64,000 nucleotides of DNA from Pseudomonas bubulae (GCF_037023725.1 NZ_CP146077.1:3881001-3945000), one strand, 5' to 3'; positions 6,773 through 17,290 are shown, counted from the first letter of the stretch. The notes: generated by a model from the sequence alone, not told the origin. Program-made: numbers and translations.

Positions 6773-6994
6773 GCGCATACGACAAATAAACCAAATCCAG
6801 CAAGTTGCGTCAGAGTGAAGCAGCTTATTCGTCACATGATCAAGACCTAGCAGATACTGCTGACAGCCAAGGTCCATATAGACCGCAACGTCCAGCGCTC
6901 CGAAGTGGTATCACGCCGCGATAGCAATGATATGTGGGCCATGGCCGAACAACTCGAAGCAATCGCCAAACGTAGCAGCAAGAAATACCCATAA
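6769..6994 (+). pseudogene. Broken small prophage gene
   Basis: The ATG at 6769 overlaps the previous stop, but its frame ends after six codons (MSAYDK). Coding-like sequence continues in another frame: VKQLIRHMIKT, then a TAG, then QILLTAKVHIDRNVQRSEVV and on to EAIAKRSSKKYP before a stop at 6992-6994. One frameshift and one nonsense change would explain it. The pieces read together as a short helical phage protein. A sequencing error could also produce this pattern, so reads should be checked. Confidence 0.45.
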
Positions 6995-7045
6995 CCCCTC
7001 CCTCCCCTTAAATGCCTGCCGGTTATCGGCGGGCGAGGTACTCCT

Positions 7046-7585
7046 ATGTCTGCACTTCAGCGATTCCACCAGGCGGCCAATGACACATTGGTAAAGCTGA
7101 GCGAGCACTGCCTGCCAGGCGCCAAACTAGCCTTGGTGATCTACACCACGGGCGAACCAGAGCGGGACATTGTCCTTGAGGATCAAGGCCTCGATAGAAA
7201 TGAAGTAGTCAGCGCCCTGCGCCGGCGCGGCCTAAGCATTGATGGTGACAACGCCTACAAGCGCGACTTGTGCGACTCGATTGTAGGAGCCTTGGCCTCT
7301 GGCGCCCAGAACACCAACCCACCGCCGACCGATCACTGGGGCCAACGGTTTTGGAATATCGGTCGCGAGGAACGATCTTCCACCGAAGAACTGCTGAAAG
7401 CATTTATCAAGTTGGCCGAAATAGCCCGCGAATGTGAACAAATCGCCAGCAACTACAGCGGCACCATTGACGGGATTTTTGAACACGGCGGCGACGACCA
7501 CGAAGACCCGAGCTGCGCAATTTTCCACAAACTGCATTACGCCATGTTCGATGCACGCACCGCCATCGCCAAAGCCACCCGATAA
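7046..7585 (+). CDS. Prophage protein of unknown function (179 aa)
   Basis: A soluble, helix-rich acidic protein of 179 aa with GAGG ten bases before its ATG. The N-terminal half includes LVIYTTGEPERDIVLEDQGL, the C-terminal half EELLKAFIKLAEIARECEQI. It contains no recognisable catalytic motif. It precedes the excisionase-like gene by 43 bases and is in the same direction as the integrase, so it belongs to the excision/integration end of the element. Confidence 0.7.
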   Translation: MSALQRFHQAANDTLVKLSEHCLPGAKLALVIYTTGEPERDIVLEDQGLDRNEVVSALRRRGLSIDGDNAYKRDLCDSIVGALASGAQNTNPPPTDHWGQRFWNIGREERSSTEELLKAFIKLAEIARECEQIASNYSGTIDGIFEHGGDDHEDPSCAIFHKLHYAMFDARTAIAKATR

Positions 7586-7628
7586 CCCGTCCTATGCCGC
7601 CCAGCGCGGCGGCTTGGAGTATTTCACC

Positions 7629-8045
7629 ATGGCAAACGCAACAGCCGCAAAGGTCGGACAGCACCTGCCGCGCATTCTTCGCGCCGGCGAAGCACCAGGT
7701 TACCTCGGAATGTGCCGCGGCGAATTCGACAAAACAGTCAGACCCCACGTCCGGGAATTTCGTATCGGCACCCAGGGTGTCGGCTTTGACCGGATCGAGC
7801 TGGACGAGTGGGTAGATGCGTACATCGCAAGCAAGCTGATTGAAAAAGCAGTCAATCAGGACAACAATCGGCCTCGCAGCGAGCGCCAAGGCAAAGATAA
7901 CGGAGCTACGCCATGGCCCAAAAAGCAATCACCGGCCTCCAGAAAATGCCGAGCGGCATCTGGAAAATCGACAAAAAGTACAGAGGAGAACGAATTCAAG
8001 AGAGTACTGGCACTTGTGACCGCCAAGAAGCCGAGCAGTACCTGA
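7629..8045 (+). CDS. Excisionase-like DNA-binding protein
   Basis: A 138-aa protein. Residues about 12-70 resemble AlpA/excisionase winged-helix proteins: a GYLGMCRGEFDKTVRP helix-turn-helix, then a beta turn and FDRIELDEWVDAYIASK as recognition and wing elements. The C-terminal 45 residues are basic and disordered and overlap the integrase start by 133 bases in another frame. It would direct the integrase toward excision. The unusually long overlap suggests either coupled control or a true integrase start further downstream. Confidence 0.75.
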   Translation: MANATAAKVGQHLPRILRAGEAPGYLGMCRGEFDKTVRPHVREFRIGTQGVGFDRIELDEWVDAYIASKLIEKAVNQDNNRPRSERQGKDNGATPWPKKQSPASRKCRAASGKSTKSTEENEFKRVLALVTAKKPSST

Positions 8046-9097
8046 TCCACTTGCTGGAAAAGCTTCGACAGGAAAAGGTCTACGGTGTCAAAAAGGTAAG
8101 GACGTGGCGAGAAGCGGCTACCCGCTTCTTGCTGGAGGTGAAGGATCAAGCGTCAATCCATATATCTGCAACCTATATGGCTCAGCTTGATCCGTTCATT
8201 GGGGACATGCCGATCACGCACATCGATGACGACTCCCTGGCACCGTACATTCATTCCAAGCTGCACCCTGCCGAGGGCAAGCCTGTAACGAATCGCACGG
8301 TCAACATTGCCCTTCAACGGGCAATCAGGGTTCTCAATCTATGCGCGCGCAAATGGCGTGATGATGAGCGCAGACCATGGCTAGATGTTGTGCCGATGAT
8401 CTCGCTCCTGGATGAGAAGACGAACTGTCGCAAGCCCTACCCGCTTTCTTGGGAAGAGCAGTCGATCTTGTTCGCTGAACTGCCGGCACACCTGCAGACC
8501 ATGGCCATGTTCAAGGTCAATACGGGGTGTCGGGAGCAGGAGGTTTGCAAGCTTCAGTGGGATTGGGAAATCGCGGTACCGGAGCTGGATACCACGGTGT
8601 TTTTGATTCCGGCCGGGTTCGGCGGACGAAGCGCAAGGTCTGGCGTGAAGAACAGGGACGAGCGCCTGGTGATTCTCAACACGGTGGCCAAGTCGGTCAT
8701 TGAGAAGCAGCGAGGCCAGCACAAGCTCTACGTCTTCCCTTTAGGCAAGCCAGACGGCGAAGGCGACGAAACAATGGTTCACCGCATGAATGACTCAGCC
8801 TGGAAGAAGGCCAGGGTCAGGGCGGCGAAGAAATGGCAGGAGAAGTATTTGCGGCCGGCACATGATGGTTTCGCCCGGATCCGCATTCACGACCTGAAGC
8901 ACACCTTTGGCAGAAGGCTGCGTGCAGCAGGCGTGACTGAGGAGGATCGCAAAGCTTTGCTCGGCCATAAGAACGGCAGCATCACCAGTCACTACTCAGC
9001 GGCAGAGCTGGACCAACTGATTGAGGCGGCAAACAAGGTATCAGTAACCGACTCACGCGCACCAGCGCTGACGATCCTGAAGAGGAGGCAGGGATAA
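7913..9097 (+). CDS. Tyrosine recombinase (phage integrase)
   Basis: A 394-aa tyrosine recombinase. The N-terminal core-binding domain (about 55-160) is followed by the catalytic domain (about 170-375). Visible catalytic residues are the box I Arg in NTGCREQEVCKL, the His of RIHDLKHTFGRRL, the His of LLGHKNGSIT and the nucleophile Tyr in SHYSAAELDQL. Box II reads HxxK where most family members have HxxR; integrases of this kind in Pseudomonas phages can carry it. The gene points at, and ends 84 bases before, the tRNA-Pro 3' end, which is the likely attachment site. Confidence 0.95.
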   Translation: MAQKAITGLQKMPSGIWKIDKKYRGERIQESTGTCDRQEAEQYLIHLLEKLRQEKVYGVKKVRTWREAATRFLLEVKDQASIHISATYMAQLDPFIGDMPITHIDDDSLAPYIHSKLHPAEGKPVTNRTVNIALQRAIRVLNLCARKWRDDERRPWLDVVPMISLLDEKTNCRKPYPLSWEEQSILFAELPAHLQTMAMFKVNTGCREQEVCKLQWDWEIAVPELDTTVFLIPAGFGGRSARSGVKNRDERLVILNTVAKSVIEKQRGQHKLYVFPLGKPDGEGDETMVHRMNDSAWKKARVRAAKKWQEKYLRPAHDGFARIRIHDLKHTFGRRLRAAGVTEEDRKALLGHKNGSITSHYSAAELDQLIEAANKVSVTDSRAPALTILKRRQG

Positions 9098-9141
9098 CAG
9101 GAAAACCCAAGGTCACTCGAAAAGTCACTAGGGTAGAAATG

Positions 9142-9164
9142 AAAAAGCCACCGAGAAGGTGGCT
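9142..9164 (-). terminator. Terminator downstream of tRNA-Pro
   Basis: On the minus strand AGCCACC-TTCTC-GGTGGCT is followed by TTTTC. It lies 17 bases past the tRNA 3' end, on the element side of the likely attachment core. The inserted element therefore supplies the tRNA terminator, and may also stop transcripts leaving the integrase gene less efficiently on the other strand. Confidence 0.7.
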
Positions 9165-9180
9165 AAGTCATTGAATAATA

Positions 9181-9257
9181 TGGTCGGGACGGAGTGATTC
9201 GAACACTCGACCCCTAGCACCCCATGCTAGTGCGCTACCGGACTGCGCTACGCCCCG
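9181..9257 (-). tRNA. tRNA-Pro (anticodon GGG)
   Basis: A 77-base cloverleaf can be folded. The acceptor arm is CGGGGCG with CGTCCCG (one G-U pair), discriminator A and encoded CCA. The anticodon stem is CTAGC/GCTAG with loop ATGGGGT, giving anticodon GGG. The T arm carries GTTCGAATC. It is the last gene of the merR-ihfA-pheT-pheS block and the integration target of the neighbouring phage element. Confidence 0.96.
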
Positions 9258-9336
9258 ACTAGGCGTTACAACTTGCTAGAACGTTGAGAAATATACCTTA
9301 AGCTTTTGAAATACGAAAGTATTTTAAATGCCTCGG

Positions 9337-9693
9337 TTATTTCTTCAGTACCAGCAAGACATCCTCCAATTCGGAGATCGTTTGGCGGATCAGCTGCTTG
9401 TATTGCGTGGTGTCATCTTTGGCTTCATCACCGGAAAGCCGCAAGCGCGCACCTCCAATGGTGAAACCCTGGTCATAAAGCAGCGCACGAATCTGCCGGA
9501 TCATCAGCACATCCTGGCGCTGATAATACCGGCGGTTTCCGCGACGTTTTACGGGGTTGAGCTGAGGGAATTCTTGCTCCCAGTAGCGCAGCACATGCGG
9601 CTTTACACCGCACAGCTCGCTGACTTCGCCTATGGCGAAGTAGCGTTTGCCAGGGATCGGCGGGAGCTCGTCGTTATGACTTGGTTCCAGCAT
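9337..9693 (-). CDS. MerR-family regulator next to ihfA
   Basis: A 118-aa MerR protein. The winged-helix starts near residue 17 ([23 protein letters not shown]) and the dimerisation helix follows from about 85. No metal-binding cysteine cluster is present at the C terminus, and the only Cys is in the HTH, so it is not a typical metal sensor. It overlaps the end of ihfA by 20 bases and is in the same operon, an arrangement constant in Pseudomonas. The target genes are unknown. Confidence 0.9.
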   Translation of the reverse strand: MLEPSHNDELPPIPGKRYFAIGEVSELCGVKPHVLRYWEQEFPQLNPVKRRGNRRYYQRQDVLMIRQIRALLYDQGFTIGGARLRLSGDEAKDDTTQYKQLIRQTISELEDVLLVLKK

Positions 9694-9976
9694 AAGCCTC
9701 TACTCGGGCCTTCAACTTCTGCCCTGGACGAAAAGTGACTACACGGCGAGCCGTGATCGGGATTTCTTCTCCCGTTTTCGGATTGCGGCCAGGCCGCTGT
9801 CGCTTGTCACGCAGATCAAAATTGCCAAAACCTGACAGTTTGACCTGCTCGTTGTCTTCAAGAGCGTGCCTGATTTCTTCAAAAAACAGCTCGACCAATT
9901 CTTTGGCCTCGCGTTTATTCAGGCCCAACTCTTCGTAAAGACGTTCCGCCATCTCAGCTTTTGTCAGAGCCCCCAT
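9674..9976 (-). CDS. ihfA: Integration host factor subunit alpha
   Basis: A 100-aa HU/IHF-fold protein with the alpha-subunit start [19 protein letters not shown] and the DNA-intercalating beta arm containing [14 protein letters not shown], which places the conserved proline. With IHF-beta it bends DNA at sites needed for sigma-54 promoters, phage integration and replication. It lies four bases after pheT. It may take part in the integration of the adjacent phage element. Confidence 0.98.
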   Translation of the reverse strand: MGALTKAEMAERLYEELGLNKREAKELVELFFEEIRHALEDNEQVKLSGFGNFDLRDKRQRPGRNPKTGEEIPITARRVVTFRPGQKLKARVEAYAGTKS

Positions 9977-9979
9977 ACG

Positions 9980-12358
9980 TCACTTCCTTAGCGTGGCGTT
10001 CAACCTTTGTTCAAGCGAGGTGAGGATATTTTGCGTTGCGGCGTTCACCTCATCGTCATTAAGAGTGCGCGATGGATGCTGCCAGGTCAAGCCAACTGCA
10101 AGGCTTTTTCTATGCGGATCAATGCCTTTACCCTGGTAAACATCAAATAACCTTAGGTCTGTCAGCCATTCGCCTGCATTTTCACGAATTACATCCAGCA
10201 CAGCACTGGCTGCAACGTCACGATCGGCCAACAACGCCAGGTCACGACGCACTTCAGGAAAGCGCGATAACTCATGGAATTTCGGCATTTTACCTGCCGC
10301 CACTTCTGCCAGAACCAGTTCAAAAACAAACACTGGACGGTCAAGACCAAGGTTTTTTGAAAGCTCAGGGTGGATGGCACCGACATAGCCAACTTCGCGA
10401 CCGTCACGCTCGATACGTGCAGTCTGGCCCGGATGCAGAGCAGGATGTTTGCCCGGCACGAAGGTAAACGCGTCCAGGGCACCGGCAAAACCCAGCACCG
10501 CTTCTACATCAGCCTTGACGTCGAAGAAGTCGACAACATCACGACCTTGAGCCCAGCCTTCAGGCAGACGACTGCCGCAAACAACACCCGCCAGCATCGG
10601 CTCTTGTTTCAGACCCTCAAGCTGGCCAACAAAACGCAGGCCGCTTTCAAACAGGCGAACGCGATCTTGCTGACGGTTCAGGTTGTGCTGCAACGACTTG
10701 ACCAGGCCGGGCCACAACGAGGCACGCATGGCAGCCATGTCGTTGGAAATCGGATTGGCCAGCAACAGCGGTTCAACACCCGGGCTAAACAGTTCGAACT
10801 GTTTCGGGTCGATAAAGCTGTAGGTGATTGCTTCCTGATAACCACGAGCAACCAGCAAACGACGCAACTCTGGCAGGTCGCTACGCGCCTCTGCTTTGGC
10901 TTGCGGTGCCAGACGGGCCTGCGGGTAACGGACCGGCAGGCGGTTGTAGCCGTACAGGCGCGCCAGTTCTTCGATCAGGTCAACTTCCAGGCTGATATCG
11001 AAGCGATGGCTTGGCACTTCTACGCGCCATTGCCCTGCCCCTTCAGCGGTGATGGTCAGGCCCAGGGCGCTGAGCAGACGCTCAACTTCCGCCGCGTCCA
11101 TTTCCATGCCGAGCATCTGGCTGATACGCGCTGCACGCAAGGTGATCGGTGCAATCGATGGCAGATACTGCTCGCTGACGGTTTCAACGATCGGTCCAGC
11201 TTCGCCGCCAGTGATTTCCAGCAGCAGGCCAGTGGCGCGCTCCATGGCTTCACGGGCCAGTTTCCAGTCCACGCCACGCTCGTAGCGGTGCGAAGCGTCG
11301 GTGTGCAGGCCGTAGGAGCGGGCCTTGCCAGCAACGGCGATCTGATCAAAGAAAGCGCTTTCAAGGAATATGTCGCGGGTCTTGTCGGTCACACCGCTGT
11401 GCTCGCCACCCATTACGCCGGCAATGGCCAAAGCGCGGGTATGGTCTGCAATCACCAGCGTGTCGCTGCGCAAGGTGACTTCCTGGCCGTCGAGCAGTAC
11501 CAGCTTCTCGCCTTCTTCAGCCATGCGTACACGAATGCCGCCATTGATCTCGGCAAGGTCGAACGCGTGCAACGGCTGACCCAGTTCCAGCATGACATAG
11601 TTGGTAATGTCGACAGCGGCATCGATGCTGCGCACGTCAGCGCGACGCAGGCGCTCAACCATCCACAGCGGCGTTGGCCGGGACAGGTCGACATTGCGGA
11701 TCACACGGCCCAGGTAGCGCGGGCAAGCAGCAGGTGCCAGCACTTCAACCGGACGCACTTCCTCGTGTACCGCAGCAACTGGCGCAACCACCGGGCGAGT
11801 CACCTGGGCGTTATACAGAGCGCCCACTTCACGCGCCAGACCTGCCAGCGACAGGCAGTCGCCACGGTTCGGCGTAAGGTCGACTTCAATGCTGGCGTCT
11901 TCAAGACCCAGATAGACGCGGATGTCCTCGCCCACCGGTGCATCGGCCGGCAACTCCATCAGGCCGTCATTGCCCTCGCCCACTTGCAGTTCTGCTTGCG
12001 AGCACAGCATGCCGTTGGACTCAACGCCACGCAGCTTGGCCTTTTTGATTTTGAAGTCACCCGGCAGTTCGGCACCGATCATGGCGAACGGGATTTTCAA
12101 GCCAGGGCGCACGTTGGGCGCACCACACACTACCTGAAAAGTCTCGGCACCATTGCTGACCTGGCAAACACGAAGCTTGTCAGCATCAGGGTGTTGCTCG
12201 GTGCTCAGCACCTCGCCCACAACCACGCCACTGAATACACCGGCGGCCGGCGTAACGCTGTCGACCTCAAGACCGGCCATCGACAGACGAGCAACCAGCT
12301 CGTCGCGACCTACCTGCGGGTTTACCCAACCACGCAGCCATTGTTCACTGAATTTCAT
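9980..12358 (-). CDS. pheT: Phenylalanyl-tRNA synthetase beta subunit
   Basis: A 792-aa protein of the normal length for bacterial PheT. The order is an N-terminal tRNA-binding (EMAP-like) domain (about 40-150, VVCGAPNVRPG), B3/B4 editing domain (about 210-385), B5 domain (about 400-475), the catalytic-like core and a C-terminal anticodon-binding (FDX-ACB) domain. It pairs with PheS as an alpha2-beta2 enzyme charging tRNA-Phe and edits mischarged Tyr. The gene follows pheS by 26 bases. Confidence 0.98.
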   Translation of the reverse strand: MKFSEQWLRGWVNPQVGRDELVARLSMAGLEVDSVTPAAGVFSGVVVGEVLSTEQHPDADKLRVCQVSNGAETFQVVCGAPNVRPGLKIPFAMIGAELPGDFKIKKAKLRGVESNGMLCSQAELQVGEGNDGLMELPADAPVGEDIRVYLGLEDASIEVDLTPNRGDCLSLAGLAREVGALYNAQVTRPVVAPVAAVHEEVRPVEVLAPAACPRYLGRVIRNVDLSRPTPLWMVERLRRADVRSIDAAVDITNYVMLELGQPLHAFDLAEINGGIRVRMAEEGEKLVLLDGQEVTLRSDTLVIADHTRALAIAGVMGGEHSGVTDKTRDIFLESAFFDQIAVAGKARSYGLHTDASHRYERGVDWKLAREAMERATGLLLEITGGEAGPIVETVSEQYLPSIAPITLRAARISQMLGMEMDAAEVERLLSALGLTITAEGAGQWRVEVPSHRFDISLEVDLIEELARLYGYNRLPVRYPQARLAPQAKAEARSDLPELRRLLVARGYQEAITYSFIDPKQFELFSPGVEPLLLANPISNDMAAMRASLWPGLVKSLQHNLNRQQDRVRLFESGLRFVGQLEGLKQEPMLAGVVCGSRLPEGWAQGRDVVDFFDVKADVEAVLGFAGALDAFTFVPGKHPALHPGQTARIERDGREVGYVGAIHPELSKNLGLDRPVFVFELVLAEVAAGKMPKFHELSRFPEVRRDLALLADRDVAASAVLDVIRENAGEWLTDLRLFDVYQGKGIDPHRKSLAVGLTWQHPSRTLNDDEVNAATQNILTSLEQRLNATLRK

Positions 12359-12384
12359 CCTGCTCTCCTAAGAATTCGTTACGA

Positions 12385-13454
<1,070 letters not shown>

Positions 13455-13510
13455 TATGACGTTTAGCACCCGGGCTTACACAGGCAAGCCCAAGTGACTG
13501 TCGGGGGTAC

Positions 13511-13867
13511 TTAAGCCAGAGTGGCTTTAGCTTTCTCGACAATCGCAGCAAACGCCGCTTTTTCGTTCACTGCCAGATCAGACAGAACCTTACGGTCGAT
13601 CTCGATGGAAGCTTTTTTCAGGCCGGCGATGAAACGGCTGTAAGACAGACCGTTGATACGAGCACCAGCGTTGATACGAGCGATCCACAGAGCGCGGAAC
13701 TGACGTTTTTTCTGACGACGGTCACGGTAGGCGTATTGGCCTGCCTTGATTACCGCTTGCTTGGCAACACGGAATACGCGTGAGCGTGCGCCGTAGTAGC
13801 CTTTAGCCAGTTTCAGAATTTTTTTGTGACGTTTACGGGCGACAACGCCACGCTTTACACGAGCCAT
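13511..13867 (-). CDS. rplT: 50S ribosomal protein L20
   Basis: A 118-aa, strongly basic protein with the typical L20 start [20 protein letters not shown] and the globular part from about residue 60. It is needed early in 50S assembly by binding 23S rRNA. In enteric bacteria it also represses translation of rpmI-rplT; the same may hold here. It lies 29 bases after rpmI. Confidence 0.99.
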   Translation of the reverse strand: MARVKRGVVARKRHKKILKLAKGYYGARSRVFRVAKQAVIKAGQYAYRDRRQKKRQFRALWIARINAGARINGLSYSRFIAGLKKASIEIDRKVLSDLAVNEKAAFAAIVEKAKATLA

Positions 13868-13896
13868 GAGTTACTTCCTCTAGTCTTAACCAAAAA

Positions 13897-14091
13897 TTAA
13901 CGAAGGCGCAGCATGCGCTCGACTTTTGCCACGTCAGACGGATGCAGCAAGCTGCTACCGCGCAGTTGACGCTTACGCTTGGTCGACATTTTGGTCAGGA
14001 TGTGGCTCTTGAAAGCGTGCTTGTGCTTGATACCGTTAGCAGTTTTCAGAAACCGCTTAGCAGCACCACTTTTAGTCTTCATCTTTGGCAT
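13897..14091 (-). CDS. rpmI: 50S ribosomal protein L35
   Basis: A 64-aa basic protein of standard L35 length with the motif [18 protein letters not shown] at its N terminus and a C-terminal [19 protein letters not shown]. It sits between infC and rplT, the conserved bacterial order. Confidence 0.99.
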   Translation of the reverse strand: MPKMKTKSGAAKRFLKTANGIKHKHAFKSHILTKMSTKRKRQLRGSSLLHPSDVAKVERMLRLR

Positions 14092-14151
14092 GTTCGGATA
14101 CTCCGCATTCAGTTGATAAACATAATCAGAAGGCCTGCCGTGCCCAATTGA

Positions 14152-14703
14152 TTACTTCTTCTTTTTCGGGGCGATGACCATGATCAGCTGGCGTCCTTCC
14201 ATCTTAGGATGCTGTTCGACGGTACCGTATTCCGCAAGGTCAGCTTCAACCCGCTTCAACAGTTCCATACCCAGCTCCTGGTGGGCCATCTCACGGCCGC
14301 GGAATCGTAACGATACCTTGGCCCTGTCCCCATCACTCAGGAAACGTACCAGGTTGCGCAGTTTTACCTGGTAATCCCCTTCCTCCGTCCCTGGACGAAA
14401 CTTGATTTCTTTAACCTGAATCTGTTTCTGGTTTTTCTTTGCAGCAGCAACCTGTTTCTTCTTTTCGAAGATAGATTTGCCGTAGTCCATCAGCTTGCAA
14501 ACTGGGGGTACTGCATCAGCGGAAATTTCCACCAAGTCCAGTTTGGCCTCTTCAGCTTTAAGAAGCGCGTCTTCAATTGACACAATCCCAAGCTGCTCGC
14601 CTTCAGCCCCAATTAACCGAACCTCGCGTGCCGAGATATTCTCGTTGATCGGGGCTTTCGGTGCAGCTCGTTTATCTTGTCTCATTTCACGCTTAATAAT
14701 AAT
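14152..14703 (-). CDS. infC: Translation initiation factor IF-3 (ATT start)
   Basis: IF-3 keeps 30S subunits free and checks the start codon. From the ATG at 14685 the protein would lack six residues found in Pseudomonas IF-3. Upstream in frame are three consecutive ATT codons (14703, 14700, 14697) after GGAGTA, then AAG CGT GAA ATG. Starting at the first ATT gives 183 aa, the usual Pseudomonas length, and overlaps the thrS stop by one base. An AUU start is a known device by which IF-3 limits its own synthesis. Which of the three ATT codons is used is open. N-domain, linker helix ([16 protein letters not shown]) and C-domain are intact. Confidence 0.95.
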   Translation of the reverse strand: MIIKREMRQDKRAAPKAPINENISAREVRLIGAEGEQLGIVSIEDALLKAEEAKLDLVEISADAVPPVCKLMDYGKSIFEKKKQVAAAKKNQKQIQVKEIKFRPGTEEGDYQVKLRNLVRFLSDGDRAKVSLRFRGREMAHQELGMELLKRVEADLAEYGTVEQHPKMEGRQLIMVIAPKKKK

Positions 14704-16625
14704 TACTCCGAATCATGGCGACCACGCCGGGAAACCGCTTGTGCGAGGAATTCAGCGAATTGCGCGACGGGCATCGAGCCCAGGTCAGCACCTTCACGTG
14801 TACGCACAGCGACAGTCTGCATCTCGACTTCCCGATCTCCGATAACCAAGAGATAAGGAACCTTGAGCAAAGTATGCTCGCGGATTTTAAAGCCGATCTT
14901 TTCATTTCTCAAGTCAGACTTGGCACGAAATCCGCTCTGATTGAGAGTTTTTTCAACTTCAGCAGCAAAATCTGCCTGTTTGTCAGTGATATTCATGATC
15001 ACTGCCTGGGTTGGAGCCAGCCAAGCAGGGAATGCGCCTTCGTAATGTTCGATCAGGATACCGACAAAACGTTCGAACGATCCAAGGATCGCGCGGTGCA
15101 GCATAACCGGGTGCTTACGGCTGTTGTCTTCGGACACATATTCTGCGCCAAGACGGATCGGCAGGTTGAAATCGAGCTGCAGGGTACCACATTGCCAGAC
15201 ACGACCCAGACAATCTTTCAGAGAAAATTCAATCTTGGGACCGTAGAAGGCACCTTCGCCCGGTTGCAAATCGTACGCCAGGCCAGCGCTATCAAGGGCT
15301 GAAGCCAATGCGCTTTCGGCGCGATCCCACAGCTCATCCGAACCCACACGCTTTTCAGGACGCGTCGACAGCTTGAGCTCAATGTCCTTGAAACCGAAGT
15401 CAGCGTAGACATCCAGCGTCAGCTTGATAAAAGCTGCCGACTCGGCCTGCATCTGCTCTTCAGTACAGAAGATGTGGGCATCGTCCTGGGTAAAGCCACG
15501 CACACGCATGATGCCGTGCAGGGCGCCCGACGGCTCGTTACGGTGACAGGCACCGAATTCGGCCAGACGCAGCGGCAGCTCGCGGTAGCTTTTCAGGCCC
15601 TGGTTGAACACTTGCACATGGCAAGGGCAGTTCATCGGCTTGATCGCGTAGTCGCGGCTTTCCGACTGGGTAGTGAACATGTTCTCGGCGTAGTTGGCCC
15701 AGTGCCCGGACTTTTCCCAGAGGCTGCGATCAACGACCTGAGGAGTCTTGATCTCCAGGTAGCCATTGTCGCGCTGTACTTTGCGCATGTACTGCTCAAG
15801 TACCTGGTACAGGGTCCAGCCATTCGGGTGCCAGAACACCATGCCCGGGGCTTCTTCCTGGGTGTGGAACAAGCCAAGGCGCTTGCCGATTTTACGGTGA
15901 TCGCGCTTTTCGGCTTCTTCGATACGCAGGACGTAGGCCGCCAGCTGCTTTTTGTCAGCCCAGGCCGTGCCATAGATACGCTGCAACTGCTCGTTCTTGG
16001 CATCGCCACGCCAGTAGGCGCCCGACAGCTTGGTCAGCTTGAACGATTTGAGGAAACGCGTGTTCGGCACGTGAGGACCGCGGCACATGTCGACGTATTC
16101 TTCATGGAAGTACAAGCCCATGGCCTGCTCGTCCGGCATGTCTTCGATCAGGCGCAGTTTGTAGTCTTCACCACGGGCAGCAAACAGTTCGATCACTTCG
16201 GCACGCGGCGTCACTTTCTTGATGACGTCGTAGTCTTTTTCGATCAGTTGCTGCATGCGCTGTTCGATAGCAGCCATGTCATCCGGGGTGAACGGACGCT
16301 CATAGGCGATATCGTAGTAAAAGCCTTCGTCGATGACCGGCCCGATGACCATTTTGGCCGTCGGGAACAGCTGCTTCACCGCATGACCGACCAAGTGGGC
16401 GCAAGAGTGACGAATGATCTCCAGCCCCTCTTCATCCTTGGGCGTGATGATTTGCAAGGTGGCATCGTTTTCAATCAGATCACAGGCATCCACCAGCTTG
16501 CCGTTGACCTTGCCGGCCACGGTGGCTTTAGCCAGGCCGGCGCCAATTGAAGCGGCAACCTCGGCTACTGAAACTGGATGATCGAAAGAGCGTTGACTGC
16601 CGTCGGGAAGAGTAATAGTTGGCAT
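14703..16625 (-). CDS. thrS: Threonyl-tRNA synthetase
   Basis: Charges tRNA-Thr and edits Ser-tRNA-Thr. The start at 16625 ([14 protein letters not shown]) has AGGAGGCGCC directly upstream and gives 640 aa, the normal length; an ATG 11 codons earlier lacks this. Domains in order are TGS (1-61), the editing domain with [16 protein letters not shown] (about 73-88), the class II core with the zinc-ligand motif MNCPCH, and the C-terminal anticodon-binding domain from about 540. It is the first gene of the thrS-infC-rpmI-rplT unit. Confidence 0.98.
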   Translation of the reverse strand: MPTITLPDGSQRSFDHPVSVAEVAASIGAGLAKATVAGKVNGKLVDACDLIENDATLQIITPKDEEGLEIIRHSCAHLVGHAVKQLFPTAKMVIGPVIDEGFYYDIAYERPFTPDDMAAIEQRMQQLIEKDYDVIKKVTPRAEVIELFAARGEDYKLRLIEDMPDEQAMGLYFHEEYVDMCRGPHVPNTRFLKSFKLTKLSGAYWRGDAKNEQLQRIYGTAWADKKQLAAYVLRIEEAEKRDHRKIGKRLGLFHTQEEAPGMVFWHPNGWTLYQVLEQYMRKVQRDNGYLEIKTPQVVDRSLWEKSGHWANYAENMFTTQSESRDYAIKPMNCPCHVQVFNQGLKSYRELPLRLAEFGACHRNEPSGALHGIMRVRGFTQDDAHIFCTEEQMQAESAAFIKLTLDVYADFGFKDIELKLSTRPEKRVGSDELWDRAESALASALDSAGLAYDLQPGEGAFYGPKIEFSLKDCLGRVWQCGTLQLDFNLPIRLGAEYVSEDNSRKHPVMLHRAILGSFERFVGILIEHYEGAFPAWLAPTQAVIMNITDKQADFAAEVEKTLNQSGFRAKSDLRNEKIGFKIREHTLLKVPYLLVIGDREVEMQTVAVRTREGADLGSMPVAQFAEFLAQAVSRRGRHDSE

Positions 16626-16987
16626 GGCGCCTCCTCTCCTAGTGGTGACCCCTACCAAAGGTCACGTGGGTTGGGATGAGCCAGTACGCGATTCGGTGGT
16701 ATGCCTGCCTCACAGTGGCAGGAGCCTTGCGGCGAACCTAAAACCGAACCAGAGTGACTGGAGTTCAAATCAAAAAGGTTAATGGCACTGCATGGCGGTT
16801 CAAGGAACACGCGAATGCAGGAAATAGCCAGGGCGGCATGCTAGCACAGATGGATACGCCTGTTGCGCACCCCTCCCCGCATCCGCGAGAAAACGGGGTT
16901 TTTTACAAAAGGGTGAACTTGAGCTCCACTTACCTTTCACATACTCAGTGATACACACTCGGTTTTAATGCCTACAAGGAGCATCTT
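16626..16987. other. Intergenic region upstream of thrS
   Basis: About 360 bases without a credible gene. It must contain the thrS promoter (minus) and the promoter of the small secreted protein (plus; AAGGAG before 16988). A stem CGCGAGAAAACG with T tract near 16882-16902 could be a weak terminator. No tRNA fold is present. A T-box would be unexpected in Pseudomonas and I see none. Confidence 0.5.
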
Positions 16988-17290
16988 ATGCGCACGATCC
17001 GCTTACTCGCCTTCGCAGCCCCCCTGGCGCTGCTGCTACCCCTGAGCGCCCAGGCCGATAACTGGCCTGCAGGCGCCAAAAAAGACTACATGAAGGACTG
17101 CGTAGCGGCAGCCAGCCAAAGTGTTGACGCAAAAACGGCCCAACAGCATTGCGCATGCGGTGCGGACAAGCTGTCCGAGAAGTTTACAAGCGCCGAAATC
17201 ACACAGCTGATGAGCAAGACAACCCAGCCTAGCGCAGAGCTTCGCACCCGGGCTCTGGACGCCATCCAGGCTTGCCGGGCCAAGAAATAA
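16988..17290 (+). CDS. Small secreted protein with conserved cysteines
   Basis: A 100-aa protein with a clear signal peptide (cleavage likely after AQA at about residue 24). The mature part carries four cysteines: one in YMKDCVAAA, two in HCACGADKL and one near the end in IQACRAKK, so two disulfides or a metal/heme-like site are possible, though no CxxCH is present. AAGGAG lies eight bases upstream. Function is unknown; it is predicted to be periplasmic. Confidence 0.82.
   Translation: MRTIRLLAFAAPLALLLPLSAQADNWPAGAKKDYMKDCVAAASQSVDAKTAQQHCACGADKLSEKFTSAEITQLMSKTTQPSAELRTRALDAIQACRAKK

Larger units (their letters stand above)
1..9180. mobile_element. Temperate-phage-derived integrative element, right end
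   Basis: This stretch carries the standard parts of a temperate phage: replication genes (DnaB-type helicase and a partner), divergent Cro-like and CI/LexA-like repressors with shared operators, an excisionase-like gene and a tyrosine integrase ending 84 bases from a tRNA-Pro gene. The integrase lies beside the 3' end of the tRNA, the usual attachment target. The chromosomal order resumes at the tRNA. The far attachment site lies left of position 1, so element size and completeness cannot be judged. No head, tail or lysis genes are visible here. A short decayed stretch (about 6290-6994) suggests some erosion. Confidence 0.88.

Noticed and set aside
16754..16951. 65-aa plus-strand frame upstream of the secreted Cys protein
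   Set aside because: No ribosome-binding site, low-complexity translation and likely overlap with the thrS promoter region.
16660..16990. Possible tRNA or T-box upstream of thrS
   Set aside because: No cloverleaf can be folded and the T-box consensus is absent.
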